This document shows positions 1 through 10,430 of a stretch of DNA of 64,000 nucleotides, one piece after another. The position numbers and the translations under genes were made by a program. Origin of the DNA: Pilaira anomala (taxonomy: Eukaryota; Mucoromycota; Mucoromycetes; Mucorales; Mucoraceae); the NCBI GenBank assembly GCA_025716855.1, contig JAIXMQ010000067.1, positions 78,106 through 142,105 of the forward strand. Direction: 5' to 3'. The first letter of the stretch is position 1. Each line of letters opens with the position of its first letter. The notes under the pieces are model-generated. The model saw only the letters and a program-made list of their open reading frames with translations, was not told the DNA's origin and ran no database searches.

Positions 1-743
1 TTTTACGCGTGCAACATGACTGGATTCTCCGGTGATATAGATGGCAGGAGAATAATCATCGTTTGCTTCAAATATAAATGGGGAAGGAAAGTAAATTGAG
101 GTAGCTGTTTCTTCCAAAATTGATGCAAGTCCGGTTCGCTTCCGTCCAGATATTAAGTGATGTAATTTGTAAGGAATATTTAATGTATCTACATCCAACT
201 GAGACTAAAAAGAAAAAAAAAAGTTTTTTTTTGATTATTATATGAAAATATCTCAAGATTTTTTTTTAAAAAATAAAATTTTACCTGTCTATCCAACATA
301 ACAAGTGTTTGTACTCTAGCTAATTCAGCATTATCGGGTATACCAGTAATAAGTATATTCACTGTGTTTTGAGAAACAAACGAAGATTGTGGAATAGGTT
401 CAGTTATTGATATCATGGTGTTTGTGTTTATAGCAATCTTTTCACATTCTCGTCTTAATTTATTACAATCTTGATCAGGGATCTTTAAATTTAAATGGAT
501 CTATAAAAAGAGAGAGAGAGAGAAAGAATAAAAAAAAAATTAGTTTTTTGTTTTACGTGATTTTTTTATTTTTTTATTTTTTACTTTGGTTGGATACGAA
601 TTTAATATCTCGGTTCTAGTTGCCATGACATTATCTTGTTGTCCAGTTAAGGTAAGATTTGAACCTTCTACAGTAATTTGACAGGTCAAAGAGGTTGGTA
701 GTTTATCCACTTGTCCAAAACAAAATGAAAAAGCGCAAGTCAT
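1..743 (-). CDS. KH-domain RNA-binding protein, N-terminal part (runs off the window)
   Basis: Three exons read on the minus strand: 743-585, 500-285 and 204-1, joined by GT-AG introns that keep the frame. The start is the ATG at 743, giving MTCAFSFCFGQVDK. The third exon holds a KH-like core: an IPYKLHHLISGRKRTG stretch followed by LASILEETATSIYFPS, i.e. the helix, GxxG-type loop (here GRKRTG) and the hydrophobic I-x-FP strand seen in KH domains. The second exon (LKIPDQDCNKLRRECEKI and NILITGIPDNAEL) looks like a further degenerate KH-type module. KH proteins bind single-stranded RNA or DNA; the precise family is not clear. The 3' end lies outside the window. It is divergent from GET3, sharing the 744-1677 intergenic region. 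Confidence 0.7.
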
Positions 744-930
744 TATTATCGTTAATTTTTTGTGAGTGTGTATATATATATGTTTTCTTTTCTTTTTTTT
801 TTTCAAGTATATATATATATATATATATATATGTCGTTAAAAGAATAACTCTTTCTTAAATTTGTTTACAAAAGGGATATAAAGAAAAAGGGAATATTGT
901 GAATATATATATATAATTAAAGAAAAAAAA

Positions 931-961
<31 letters not shown>

Positions 962-1499
962 TTTGTTTAGAAAGAAGAAAAGGATTAAAATATAAAAAAA
1001 ACTTGTTTGAACATTAATTAAAAAAAAAACCCGATTATTTTATTTACAACACTCGTTTTTTATTGTTTCGTTTTCACAAGATAAACTCTATATTTTCTCT
1101 CTTTTTTTTTTTTTTTTTTTTTTTTTATAGAATTAATTTCTTTCTTTTTCTTTCTTTCTTTATTTTTTTTATTTTTTTTTTGAACCTTCTTTTCTTTTCG
1201 TATCCTTTCTATCTTGTTCTTTTTTTAGTGGAGTTTTTTTTTTTTGGTACGTATCTATAGACGCCCCCATGTAAGGAATCTATGATTACTTATTGGCTAT
1301 GTTTCGAAACTGTTGGTATACAGTCACTTATACCAAAAAATATAATTTTTTTTTTTTTTTTTTTTTACTTTTTCGTAGTCCATCATGTTGTGTCTTGCAG
1401 CAATCGTTTTTAATATGTTTATATTAAAAAAAGTATAAGCCTTTTTGTTTATACTTTTTTTTTTCCCTTATTTTTTTCTTGCCCTTAATACATTCGAGG

Positions 1500-1535
<36 letters not shown>

Positions 1536-1677
1536 GTTTGGTGTCAAAAAATCAAGCCAATTAAATTCATAATTCTGTTACGTGTATTCTGCGCTTTAAA
1601 AAATAAATAATTTCTTACTTATTGCAAACATTTTATCTTTATCTTTTTTTTTAAATAAAAAAGCACTTTTAAAAAAG
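744..1677. other. Divergent intergenic region with homopolymer tracts
   Basis: No gene is seen. The stretch separates the divergent KH gene and GET3 and must hold both promoters. It contains an AT dinucleotide run near 807-832, an A-rich tract near 921-960, and T tracts near 1102-1126, 1347-1366 and 1503-1532. Phenylalanine-rich open frames here are by-products of poly-T. Confidence 0.6.
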
Positions 1678-2947
1678 ATGTCCGATATGTCAGATGATGA
1701 ATTCCAACCACTTGAACCTACACTTCAAAATGTATTAGACCAAACTTCACTTCATTGGATTTTTGTAGGCGGTAAAGGTGGTGTTGGTAAAGTATATATA
1801 TATATATATATATATATAGAAACGAGATGAGAAACAAAATTCTAATATACCTATAAACAAAGGTAAAACTACCACTTCTTGTTCTTTGGCTGTTCAACTT
1901 GCTAAAGTACGTGAATCCGTCTTGTTGATCTCTACTGATCCCGCTCATAACCTTTCTGACGCGTTTGGACAAAAGTTCTCCAAAGAAGCAACTATGGTGA
2001 ATGGTTTCACTAACCTTTACGCTATGGTATAAAAAAAAAATAATAATAGAATTTAATGGAAAGAATTAATTTATTAATAGAGAAATATATTAGGAAATTG
2101 ATCCTACTTCTAGTATTCAAGAAATGGTTGAACAATGTAAGCAGTATTTAAAGAAAAAAGTGACAACAAAAGTTATTGAACCACTTTTTTTTTTGTAGCT
2201 GATCAAAATAACCCCATGGGAGGTATGATGCAGGATTTAGCATATGCTATTCCAGGTGTAGATGAAGCCATGGGTTTTGCCGAAGTGATGAAACAAGTAA
2301 AGACCATGTCTTATTCAGTTGTTGTATTTGATACAGCACCTACAGGTCATACACTTCGTTTCTTATCATTCCCTACCGTACTCGAAAAGGCTTTAGCCAA
2401 GATTAGTGGATTAAGTAGTCGATTTGGACCTATGGTATCTCAAGTATCCGGTATGATGGGTATGAATGCTAATCAAGAAGATATGTTTTCTAAATTGGAA
2501 GAGATGAGATCAGTAATTACCGAAGTAAACAATCAATTCAAAGATCCTGTAAGTATTTTGTGTATATATATATATAGTGTGTGTGTATATATGAACTAAA
2601 ACGTTGTGTATAAACATATACAGAATACAACTACATTTGTATGTGTTTGTATTTCAGAATTCTTATCGTTATATGAAACCGAACGTATGATTCAAGAATT
2701 AACATCGTATCATATCGATACCCATAACATTGTAGTGAATCAATTATTATTTCCAAAGGAAGGAAGTAATTGTGAACAATGTACAGTACGTCACAAGATG
2801 CAACAAAAGTATTTAGATCAAATCTATGATCTTTATGAAGATTTCCATATTGTTCGTTTACCTTTATTAACAAAGGAAGTACGTGGTGTTGAAGATATTA
2901 AGGAGTTTAGTAAGATGTTGGTAGAGCCTTTTGAAGAAAAGAAATAA
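1678..2947 (+). CDS. GET3: GET3/ArsA-type ATPase, guided entry of tail-anchored proteins
   Basis: Five exons (1678-1786, 1863-2026, 2094-2136, 2199-2548, 2624-2947) give 329 residues with all phases consistent. Get3 is a homodimeric cytosolic ATPase that binds the transmembrane helix of tail-anchored proteins and hands it to the Get1/Get2 receptor at the ER. Visible motifs are the deviant Walker A P-loop [10 protein letters not shown] (residues 31-40, interrupted by intron 1), the switch I segment [12 protein letters not shown], the switch [14 protein letters not shown] segment, a methionine-rich client-binding region ([15 protein letters not shown]), and the zinc-binding CxxC at C272/C275 that holds the dimer. 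Length fits fungal Get3 (about 330-355). The start ATG follows an A-rich leader. The next gene, 107 bp downstream on the same strand, is a Ydj1-type Hsp40. Confidence 0.96.
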
Positions 2948-3054
2948 AGTTTTGAGCCAATCATAATCACTCCGCTTTTTGTTTATTAAGAAAAAAGAAA
3001 AAAAAAAGCTTTTTATTTTCAACCCCTTTTTTTTTTTTTTTTTGTTGTTACAAG

Positions 3055-4383
3055 ATGGCTGTAGAAACAAAATATTATGATGTGTTAGGTGTTAGCCCTA
3101 CTGCCACTGAAACAGAGCTTAAGAAAGCTTATAGAAAGCTTGCGCTCAAGTATCATCCTGATAAAGTAAAAAAATAAAAGTGTGTACCTTATTTTTTGAT
3201 CTGTATGACTCACTATTTTTTTTTGAAATTTTTTTTTTTTTTTCTCATCTAGAATCCTGATGCAGGAGACAAGTTTAAAGAAATCTCTCATGCTTATGAG
3301 ATTTTATCTGATTCAGAAAAGAGAAACTTGTATGATAACTATGGTGAAGAAGGGTTAAGTGGAGGTATGGGTGGTGGACACGGTATGAATGCCGAAGATT
3401 TATTCTCACAATTATTTGGTGGTGGAGGAGGTATGTTTGGTGGTGGAGGTGGTGGAGGTGGACGTCGTGGACCTTCTGGACCTCGTCGTGGTAAAGATAT
3501 GATGCATCAATTAAAGGTGAGTCTTGAAGACTTGTATGTTGGAAAGACAAGTAAGCTTGCACTTCAAAAGAACGTACTTTGTGTGAAATGTGATGGTAAA
3601 GGAGGTAAAGAAGGTGCTGTTCAAACCTGTAGAGGATGTCATGGACAAGGTGTACGTATTATGATGCGTCAAATGGGTCCCATGGTACAACAAATGCAAG
3701 TTCAATGTGAGCAATGTCAAGGTCAAGGAGAACAAATCAATGAAAAGGATCGTTGTAAACATTGTTTAGGAAAGAAGATCATGAGCGATCGTAAGATTTT
3801 AGAAGTTCATATTGATCGTGGTATGCGTGATGGTCAAAAGATCACTTTCTCTGGTGAAGGAGATCAAGCGCCTGGTATTATTCCTGGTGATATCATCATC
3901 GTACTTGATGAAAAGGCTCATCCTCGTTTCACACGTCAAGGTGATGATTTGGTTTATGAAGCCAAGATCGATTTGTTGACTGCTTTAGCTGGTGGTCAAT
4001 TCGCTGTACCTCATTTAGATGATCGTGTTCTTTTGGTCTCCGTTATTCCTGGAGAAGCTATTCAACCTGATATGGTCAAGGTTGTACCTAATGAAGGTAT
4101 GCCTATTCCTCGTGTAGATAACCGTGGACATCTCTTCATTAAATTCACTGTGGAGTTCCCTCAATCCAATTGGACTGATGAAGCTACCTTGAAGAAATTG
4201 GAATCTATTTTGCCTCCTCGTCAAGAATTACCTACTTTCCCTAACAAGCATGTTGAAGATGTCGTCTTGGCTGATGCTGCTAGTTACCAAGGTAGATCTA
4301 ACTCTTCTGCTTATGAAGAAGATCATGATGATCATCATCATCATCAACAAGGTGGTCCTGGTGTTCAATGTGCTCAACAGTAA
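3055..4383 (+). CDS. YDJ1: Type I Hsp40 co-chaperone (DnaJ/Ydj1 family)
   Basis: Two exons, 3055-3165 and 3253-4383, encode 413 residues. The J-domain opens with [13 protein letters not shown] and has the HPD motif at residues 34-36, just before the intron; HPD stimulates Hsp70 ATPase. Next come a G/M-rich linker ([10 protein letters not shown] to [11 protein letters not shown]), four CxxCxGxG-type zinc repeats ([32 protein letters not shown]), and the two beta-barrel client-binding domains. The tail has a His/Asp-rich stretch and ends in CAQQ, a CaaX-type farnesylation signal as in yeast Ydj1 (CASQ), so part of the pool is probably on the ER face. Length is close to Ydj1 (409). It lies directly after GET3, and Hsp40/Hsp70 act upstream of Get3 in tail-anchored protein capture. 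Confidence 0.96.
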
Positions 4384-4465
4384 GAGTGGTTCTTGCACAT
4401 TTATATATATAAAAAAAAAAAAAAAAGATCAGATAGTGATAAATTAGAATTTTAAATAAAACATG

Positions 4466-4496
<31 letters not shown>

Positions 4497-4928
4497 ATAT
4501 TGTCTCTGTTATGTTCTTATAATTGATAATAATGAAACCTGTTTGCTTTTTGAAGGTCTTCTCTCAACCAGGTAACTAACTGACGACGATTACATACATG
4601 AAAACTATTTACATATACGAAGAAAATAGTAGTTTAAAGAAGACAAATAAAAAAAAAAATCAGGTAACTTTTACTGTAAATGTCAAGCATATTTTTCTAA
4701 AGGGGCGCAACGTTTAACCATTTTTACGTAGATTCATACTAAGCTTTTCTTTTCTTTTGATCTGATCAGTGCAAGATGTTTGAATTATTTCCTTAAAAGG
4801 TATTTGAACCTTGTGAACACGGCATCTGTTTTTGTCCGTTGCCGATGTTTTCTATTATTTATTTAAACCAAGAAAAAAAAAAAAACCTTTCCTTTCCTTT
4901 CCTTTCACTATTTTCTATAATAGACACA
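4384..4928. other. Intergenic region between Hsp40 and RTA1-like genes
   Basis: No gene is seen. It holds an A tract just after the Hsp40 stop, an AT dinucleotide run near 4465-4496, and a pyrimidine-rich stretch (repeated CTTTC near 4887-4908) just before the RTA1-like start, typical of a fungal core promoter. Confidence 0.5.
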
Positions 4929-5795
4929 ATGGATACCAACCCCGTCATAAATGCTTTATACATGTACTTTCGATTCTACCCAAATAAACCTGCAGCGTTT
5001 ATAGGACTGGTCGTATTTGCATTGATTGACATTTACTTGATCTTACGCATAAAGTTTAAAAAGGCGCCAGCTTTCATGTTTAAATTGATCCCGTTAGCAA
5101 CGATGGAAACCGTTGGATTCCTGTTACGAATTTTATGTATCTATACAGGTATCAATCTAGGAAAGTTCCTTGTCACGAATTTATTTACGCTGGTTGCACC
5201 GAATGTCTTGATCTTGGTTGGATATAATATCACAGTGCATGTCATAAAGTTAGCAAGGCTAGAAACATCCAAATGGTACTTACAACCCAAGACGCTCAAG
5301 ATAGTTTCAATTGTGTGTACAATTGCGCCTTCCATGATTCAAGGTATGGGTGGTATCTTTCAATTGTTTGCTCATCTTCGATTTGCAGGACAAAAGATTG
5401 CGATTACAGGGCTTTCGATACAGTTGGTTGTGTACAGCGTGTTTTTTGTTTGTCTGGTGTATGTGACAAGAAATAAGAGAATTGATTTTGAATTGGAAAA
5501 TGTGAAAAATCCAAAGATGAAGGCTTTGGGTCGTGTTTATATTGCACTTTTGTTGTTGCTGATTCGATGTATTTATAGGTTGGTTCAGTTCTCGACGGGT
5601 GCGTTGGGGTATGTGGGTACACATGAATGGACTTATTATGTGTTTGATGCGTTAGTGGCTGCTACTGTATTTTTGATCTTTTCAACTGTGAATACATGTT
5701 TCCCCAAGAGAGGAGATGAATGGTTTATGCAGGAAGATGAGGAGGAGGAGAAGTCGAGTACGATTAGTGTTGCTATAAATGATGATAAACAATAG
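4929..5795 (+). CDS. RTA1-like multi-pass membrane protein
   Basis: A single-exon gene of 288 residues. The start chosen is the ATG at 4929 (context ACACAATGG); an in-frame ATG at 4839 would add 30 low-complexity residues. The sequence has about seven hydrophobic helices, e.g. PAAFIGLVVFALIDIYLILR, ATMETVGFLLRILCIYTG, LVAPNVLILVGYNITVHVI and QLVVYSVFFVCLVYVT. The pattern is that of the RTA1/RSB1/RTM1 family: the conserved (F/Y)xPN-type opening (FYPNKPAA), E-x-x-GF/Y-x-x-R (METVGFLLR), APxx-(L/I)x-A-x-Y (here APNVLILVGY), IQ-x-x-GG (MIQGMGGIFQ), and RxxYR-(L/V)-x-(E/Q) (RCIYRLVQF). Family members are fungal plasma or ER membrane proteins tied to resistance to toxic sterol or lipid compounds and to sphingoid base release. 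The C-terminus is acidic and cytosolic (EDEEEEK). Confidence 0.88.
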   Translation: MDTNPVINALYMYFRFYPNKPAAFIGLVVFALIDIYLILRIKFKKAPAFMFKLIPLATMETVGFLLRILCIYTGINLGKFLVTNLFTLVAPNVLILVGYNITVHVIKLARLETSKWYLQPKTLKIVSIVCTIAPSMIQGMGGIFQLFAHLRFAGQKIAITGLSIQLVVYSVFFVCLVYVTRNKRIDFELENVKNPKMKALGRVYIALLLLLIRCIYRLVQFSTGALGYVGTHEWTYYVFDALVAATVFLIFSTVNTCFPKRGDEWFMQEDEEEEKSSTISVAINDDKQ

Positions 5796-5940
5796 ATTAT
5801 ATTATATTACCCTTTTATTTATTTATTTTTGTAATAATAGAAAAAAAAAATTAGACCTTTTGATTTGATGTTACATTACCCTTTTGATCTGATGTTACCC
5901 TTTTATTTATTGGTACGACTTTGATCTGTTGTTGTACATA

Positions 5941-6139
5941 CAGTACCCGCTCTATTTAAGGCCGTTCGATTTTAAGGCCGTTCGATTATAAGGCCGTTTC
6001 CGATTGAAGGCCGTTTCCGATTGAAGGCCGCAATTCTCTGAAAATTTTGGCCATATTTAATTTTTCTCAAGTCAGAAATAAGGCCATGTTACCACACAAA
6101 TCTGAAATTTTTTTTTAGTCTTAAATAGAGTGGGCACGG
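5941..6139. mobile_element. MITE, Tc1/mariner-like, 199 bp
   Basis: The terminal inverted repeats match at 17 of 20 positions: CAGTACCCGCTCTATTTAAG at 5941-5960, and the reverse complement of 6120-6139 reads CCGTGCCCACTCTATTTAAG. Both ends are flanked by TA (5939-5940 and 6140-6141), the target-site duplication of the Tc1/mariner superfamily. There is no coding capacity. The left half contains about five short tandem units (16-19 bp) built on AAGGCCGTT(T)CCGATT, 5957-6030. Related motifs (TTTAAGGCC..TTCGATTT) recur at 21311-21445. Confidence 0.8.
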
Positions 6140-6164
6140 TAATATAAACTTTTTATATGCTGTC

Positions 6165-6195
<31 letters not shown>

Positions 6196-6435
6196 TTGAA
6201 CATAATGAATTGAAAACATTATTATGTACTGCTCACTGTTTTAAGTAAAAATAAATAAAAACGTTATGATTATATGTTTGCTTACATAAAGAAAAGAGAA
6301 TATTCTAGTTTTCATAAGTTTCCAATCAATCAATCGCATGAAAAACAGGTTAAATAATAGTCACGGCGGAAAACTTACGTGATTTTTATTTTTTTACGCA
6401 GTTCTCTTCTTTCTTTTTTTCTTATCAAAATTATT

Positions 6436-8068
6436 ATGGTATACATGTTCATTGGTTTTCAACTATTAATAATATTCCAATACATAAACTTTCTTTTTTT
6501 TTTTAGGCTGTAACACGCGGTTTAACACGACCTAAGGTCAGTGAGGCAAAACCTAGTGGTACTGTAAAAACAGAAGAAACAACAGCTACAGTTCCAAAAA
6601 AGAAAAGAGCTATAGCAGTTAAAATAGAACTACCTGCTCAACAGATTGTGAAAGAAGAACCTGGCTTGAAAAGAAAGACAGAAGAAGAAGCGATGGATGG
6701 TACGGATAAGAAAGTAAAGACAGAGGCAGCTTCTGTCAAGGTTAAAACGGAACCTACAGTAAAGACGGAAGATATTACTGCTGCTGCTAAAGTGAAGAAG
6801 GAACCTAAACCAAGAGTCAAGAAAGAACCTATAACAAGAGTCAAGAAAGAACCTATAACAAGAGTCAAGAAAGAACCTATAACAAGAGTCAAGAAAGAAC
6901 CTATAACAAGAGTCAAGAAAGAACCTAAACCAAAAGTTAAAAAGGAACCAAAGCCAAAGAAGGAACCAAAGCCAAAGAAGAAAGTGGTCAAGTTACCTGA
7001 AGAAGCAAAGATTTATTTCGATGATGTAGGTTTTTGATTAGATTTTAAATTAAACAAAATATTTATTATTATTATTATTATTAATAGGGTATGCGTGGAA
7101 GAGTTCTTCGTGCTATGAAGCAGAGAATGTTTGTAGTTACAAGAGAAATATCTCAACATGATGATTCTGAGGAAACGTTCGAAGTACTTGGCAGTGTTGG
7201 CAATGTAAATATGCTATATATTTGAATGATATATCATATTTTATTTATTTAACCTGTTTTACATATAAAAATAGAATTATACAGTAAAGATTGGACCCAG
7301 AATTAAATGCACTTGTATGGATCATGCTTTACGAAGAAGTCATTGTAAACATATCTTGATGATATTATTGAAAGTATATCGTGTACCTTTCAATAGTCCA
7401 TTGTTCCATAAATTAAATACAACAAGACAAGAGAGATATGAAGCAAGGACTTTTTCAAGAGCCATTGATCCTTCTGTGCTTGTACCTGAAGAGGTTAAAC
7501 AAAAGGTGTTACAAATTGGATATCAAAATCATCCTGATGCAGCACCTATTGTTGAAGAAATTACTATTGCACGGTAAAAAAAAAAAAAAAAAATGAAGGA
7601 TATTCATTGTATTTAGATTTAAATATTGATTTTTTTTTTTTTTTTTTTTTTTATAGTCGTCCTTTGGATACTTCGGATTGTCCTATTTGTTTTGAAGAGT
7701 TTGAAGAACAGGTTATTGACCAGATTGATTTCTGTAAGACATGTGGAAATAATGTTCATAAGGTAACAAAAGATAAATATATATTTCAAAAGTGTATTTA
7801 TTCATAGATGATAATATAGGAATGCTTTGAACAATGGGCTAGATCAAAAGGATCTCACAACATAACTTGTGTTTACTGTCGATCAAAATGGGTCACAAGT
7901 AGGGCTCCTGGAACTGCTTCTGGAGCTCGTAAGAATAGTGTACGAAACATTAATCCTGAAAATGTGAATGAAAGATATTATGCGAATTATGCTGAAGAAT
8001 TAGGTATTTCTCGTAAGCGAGATACCTCTACCTATCGTCTCAATGGACGTTATGAATTTGAAGAGTAG
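6436..8068 (+). CDS. SWIM and RING zinc-finger protein, putative E3 ubiquitin ligase
   Basis: Six exons: 6436-6438, 6507-7025, 7088-7204, 7275-7573, 7657-7762, 7820-8068, total 430 residues. The first exon is only the ATG, followed at once by GTATAC; the second starts in frame with AVTRGLTRPK. Residues about 20-165 are lysine/glutamate rich with repeated VKTE and VKKEP motifs. A SWIM finger follows (CxC-x9-CxH: C225, C227, C237, H239) and then a RING of the MEX/ZSWIM2 and MEKK1 type (C321, C324, C339, C342, H347, C350, C365, C368; CGNNVHKECFEQWA core). SWIM plus RING proteins of this type are E3 ubiquitin ligases. Each repeat motif fits the SUMO consensus (hydrophobic-K-x-E). The first microexon is the weakest part of the model. 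The last 38 coding bases lie in the left arm of the inverted repeat. Confidence 0.85.
6789..6980 (+). repeat. In-gene repeat encoding VKKEP-(I/K)-(T/P)-R units
   Basis: A 24-bp unit (GTCAAGAAAGAACCTATAAC plus AAGA) is repeated nearly exactly four times around 6815-6920, flanked by diverged units, inside the SWIM-RING gene. Near-identical copies imply recent unit gain. Each translated unit carries a V-K-K-E match to the SUMO acceptor consensus. Confidence 0.8.
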
Positions 8069-8627
8069 TTTTTTTTTTAACGTTTTTTTATTATGGTATT
8101 CTTGTTTTTAACCTAATTTTTTTATGGTTTAGAGCAATAAATAAAATGATCTCTTTAAATATTTTTATTGATGGTAAATATATTAGAAAACTCTTTATCA
8201 CTGTATTTAAACTATGAAATACTGAAAATGTATTGAACACTTTTAACTTACAAGGTATTTTGATATGAAGATTCTCGAAGAGAAGAAAAGTGAGAGGTAT
8301 CTAGAAAAAAATAAAAATATTTTACAAGTAGTGTGTAACCACTTTCATTTGATGCGATTTTTGATATTTTGATTTTATGGCTTCTTCTGTACATATTTTT
8401 TTTTAAATTGTTTCACTACAGTCTGAGTGTTTGTTCTTTTGTCAGTTTGAATCTGTTTTTTTTTAAAAAAAAGGGACAAGTTTCATTTATATTTCGTTTT
8501 AAATACCTAGAGTCTACATACATACCAAATATTGTTGTTAGTTGAAGTCGAAGAAAAAAAAAAAACAAAAGTACAGTAACGATTTATTAAACTTTTTTAT
8601 TTTAACAATTAAAATATAGTTTTTCTC
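8069..8627. other. Non-coding stretch, start of the left arm
   Basis: This is 3' flank of the SWIM-RING gene and of the C2H2 pseudogene, which converge here. It is AT-rich with no convincing gene. The same stretch is present inverted at about 29898-30488. Confidence 0.5.
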
Positions 8628-9286
8628 TCATTTTCTGGAAAACATGACTTTAAAGAGTTCAACCAATTCATCCAGTTTTTTGGTGATTTGTTGTGAGGGA
8701 TCATCGTTATTTTCAGCCTCAGCACGACTTGCAGGACGGTTACCTTGACGACTTGCAGGGCGATCAGATTGTTGTCGTCCACTTTGTCCACTATTGGAGC
8801 GACTTAAAGGGCGTTTGACTTGTTGACGATTTGCAGGATAATAAGATGAAACACTGCGACGACGTCCATTCTTCATAATTGGCATCGCTTCTTCTTCTTC
8901 CTCTCATTATCTTGGTCCTGAATGGGTTGAGGGTCATGTTCATCTAGCGTATGATCATTTAAGATATCCAGTTCTTCGTATGGACAATGAAACCAACAAG
9001 AGGGACAAGCATAATGGTCAGAGTCGCGGTTTTCATCATGAGGTACAAAGACACAATCGTTTTCTTGAGGTCTTCTGGTGCCTACTTCTCGAGGCGGGAG
9101 ATACATGCCGTGGATTCGTGCGATATGGTTTCGTGTTGCACTTGCAGTACTCAAGACACTTCCACAGACATAACAACCATGTGATAGACAGACTCTTTCT
9201 CTATTATCATTTCTGCTTACGCTTCTACTTCGAGAGTTTCTTCTTGAATAGTTGCTTGATCTACTGGCCGGTCTGTTGGAGTACAT
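8628..9286 (-). pseudogene. C2H2 zinc-finger gene, left-arm copy broken by a 1-nt deletion
   Basis: This is the reverse-complement twin of the intact gene at 29238-29897. Between 8903 and 8904 one base present in the right copy is missing (CCTC-A-TCATTATC on the right versus CCTCTCATTATC here). The deletion shifts the frame after DQDN and splits the protein into an N-terminal part that ends in a frameshifted KKKKRCQL tail and a C-terminal part restarting at MPIMKNGRRR. All zinc-ligand positions lie before the break. It is either a true null or a sequencing error in an A/T-rich run; everything else is nearly identical. Confidence 0.85.
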
Positions 9287-9749
9287 ACAGTTTTAAATAT
9301 AGCAAAAAGAAGAAAGAAAAATATATATAAAAAAAGAATATTTATGTAAATAATTTTTTTAACATAATGAGTCCAAACAGGTTTTAACTAAATAAAAAGA
9401 CTACAATGCTTTTTGTAATACCTGGATTAAAGACAAAGATCCTCATACAGATAGCAGCTTCTTTTTCTTTAATACGATTAGTAGTTTTACTAATTTGTGA
9501 TGATAAAATAAAAGACTTCTTTTTTTTTTGTTAGATTTTATAGTTTGGGTACAGTTTGGGTATCTTTTTATGGTAACAACTTTACTATAAGCCTTTGAAT
9601 CTGTTTTTCTAGAGAAAAAGATACTTATATGTTCAATGTCTAGTATCGTTGAAAAGGAAAAAATTTGACTAGTTTTTGGATCGATATTTACAGAAACACA
9701 GCCAAGACAAGAGCTAACTATTCATGCACTCATTGGATTGTCACGATTT
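9287..9749. other. Non-coding AT-rich stretch in the left arm
   Basis: This is the putative promoter side of the C2H2 pseudogene, running up to the start of dispersed module A near 9750. No gene is seen. Confidence 0.4.
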
Positions 9750-10430
9750 TATAAAGCTGAGATTTGATACTATTTATTTTATGAGTGAGTTCGATAGCCT
9801 GAAGCTACTTTCAGAAGGTAGATATTACTTTTTTTTTTAAAAAAAATATAAGCTGTTAAAAATAATACGATTCTAGAGTAAAAATTAGTTTATTTAAGTT
9901 GATAGATTTCGACCAATTTATGTGCATGTTCTTTTTTTTTTTTTTAGGTGTACTTGATATTTGCGGCAAAAAATTATTACCATTGTTTGTAATGGAGTTT
10001 CTGGAGTTTTTATATAGATGATGACAATCTATTTCAAACTTGCTTATTCAACTAATAACGTAATATGTATGCTAAATATGATAATTATACTGATATTGAT
10101 AATTTACTCATCAGATGTGCTAATTATAGTGACTCAAGCCGTGGTGGTCAGTAGGATAGACATATGTAAAGGAATACACTATTCACTAGAGTCTATTTAA
10201 CCTGTAACGTTTCGTATTCTACAAGACAATATGCCAATATATTTGATGGTCGAGCTCAACTAATATGAGTTTTTTTTTTTCTATTTTAGAAGACTGTGTT
10301 GCACAAACATCATATGATTTGCATGAACTTAGTAAAGTTAGCTCCTCATGACTGTTTTTTTCTCTGTTGTTTACGTAGTTCTCCCTCTTTTTTATTTTTT
10401 TTCTCACCGTTCTTACTTTTTACACATGGA

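Noticed and set aside
1063..1260. Phe-rich open frame
   Set aside because: It comes from poly-T tracts and has no start context or domain.
6638..6991. Minus-strand frame with GSFLTLVI repeats resembling a membrane protein
   Set aside because: It is the antisense of the VKKEP repeat in the SWIM-RING gene.
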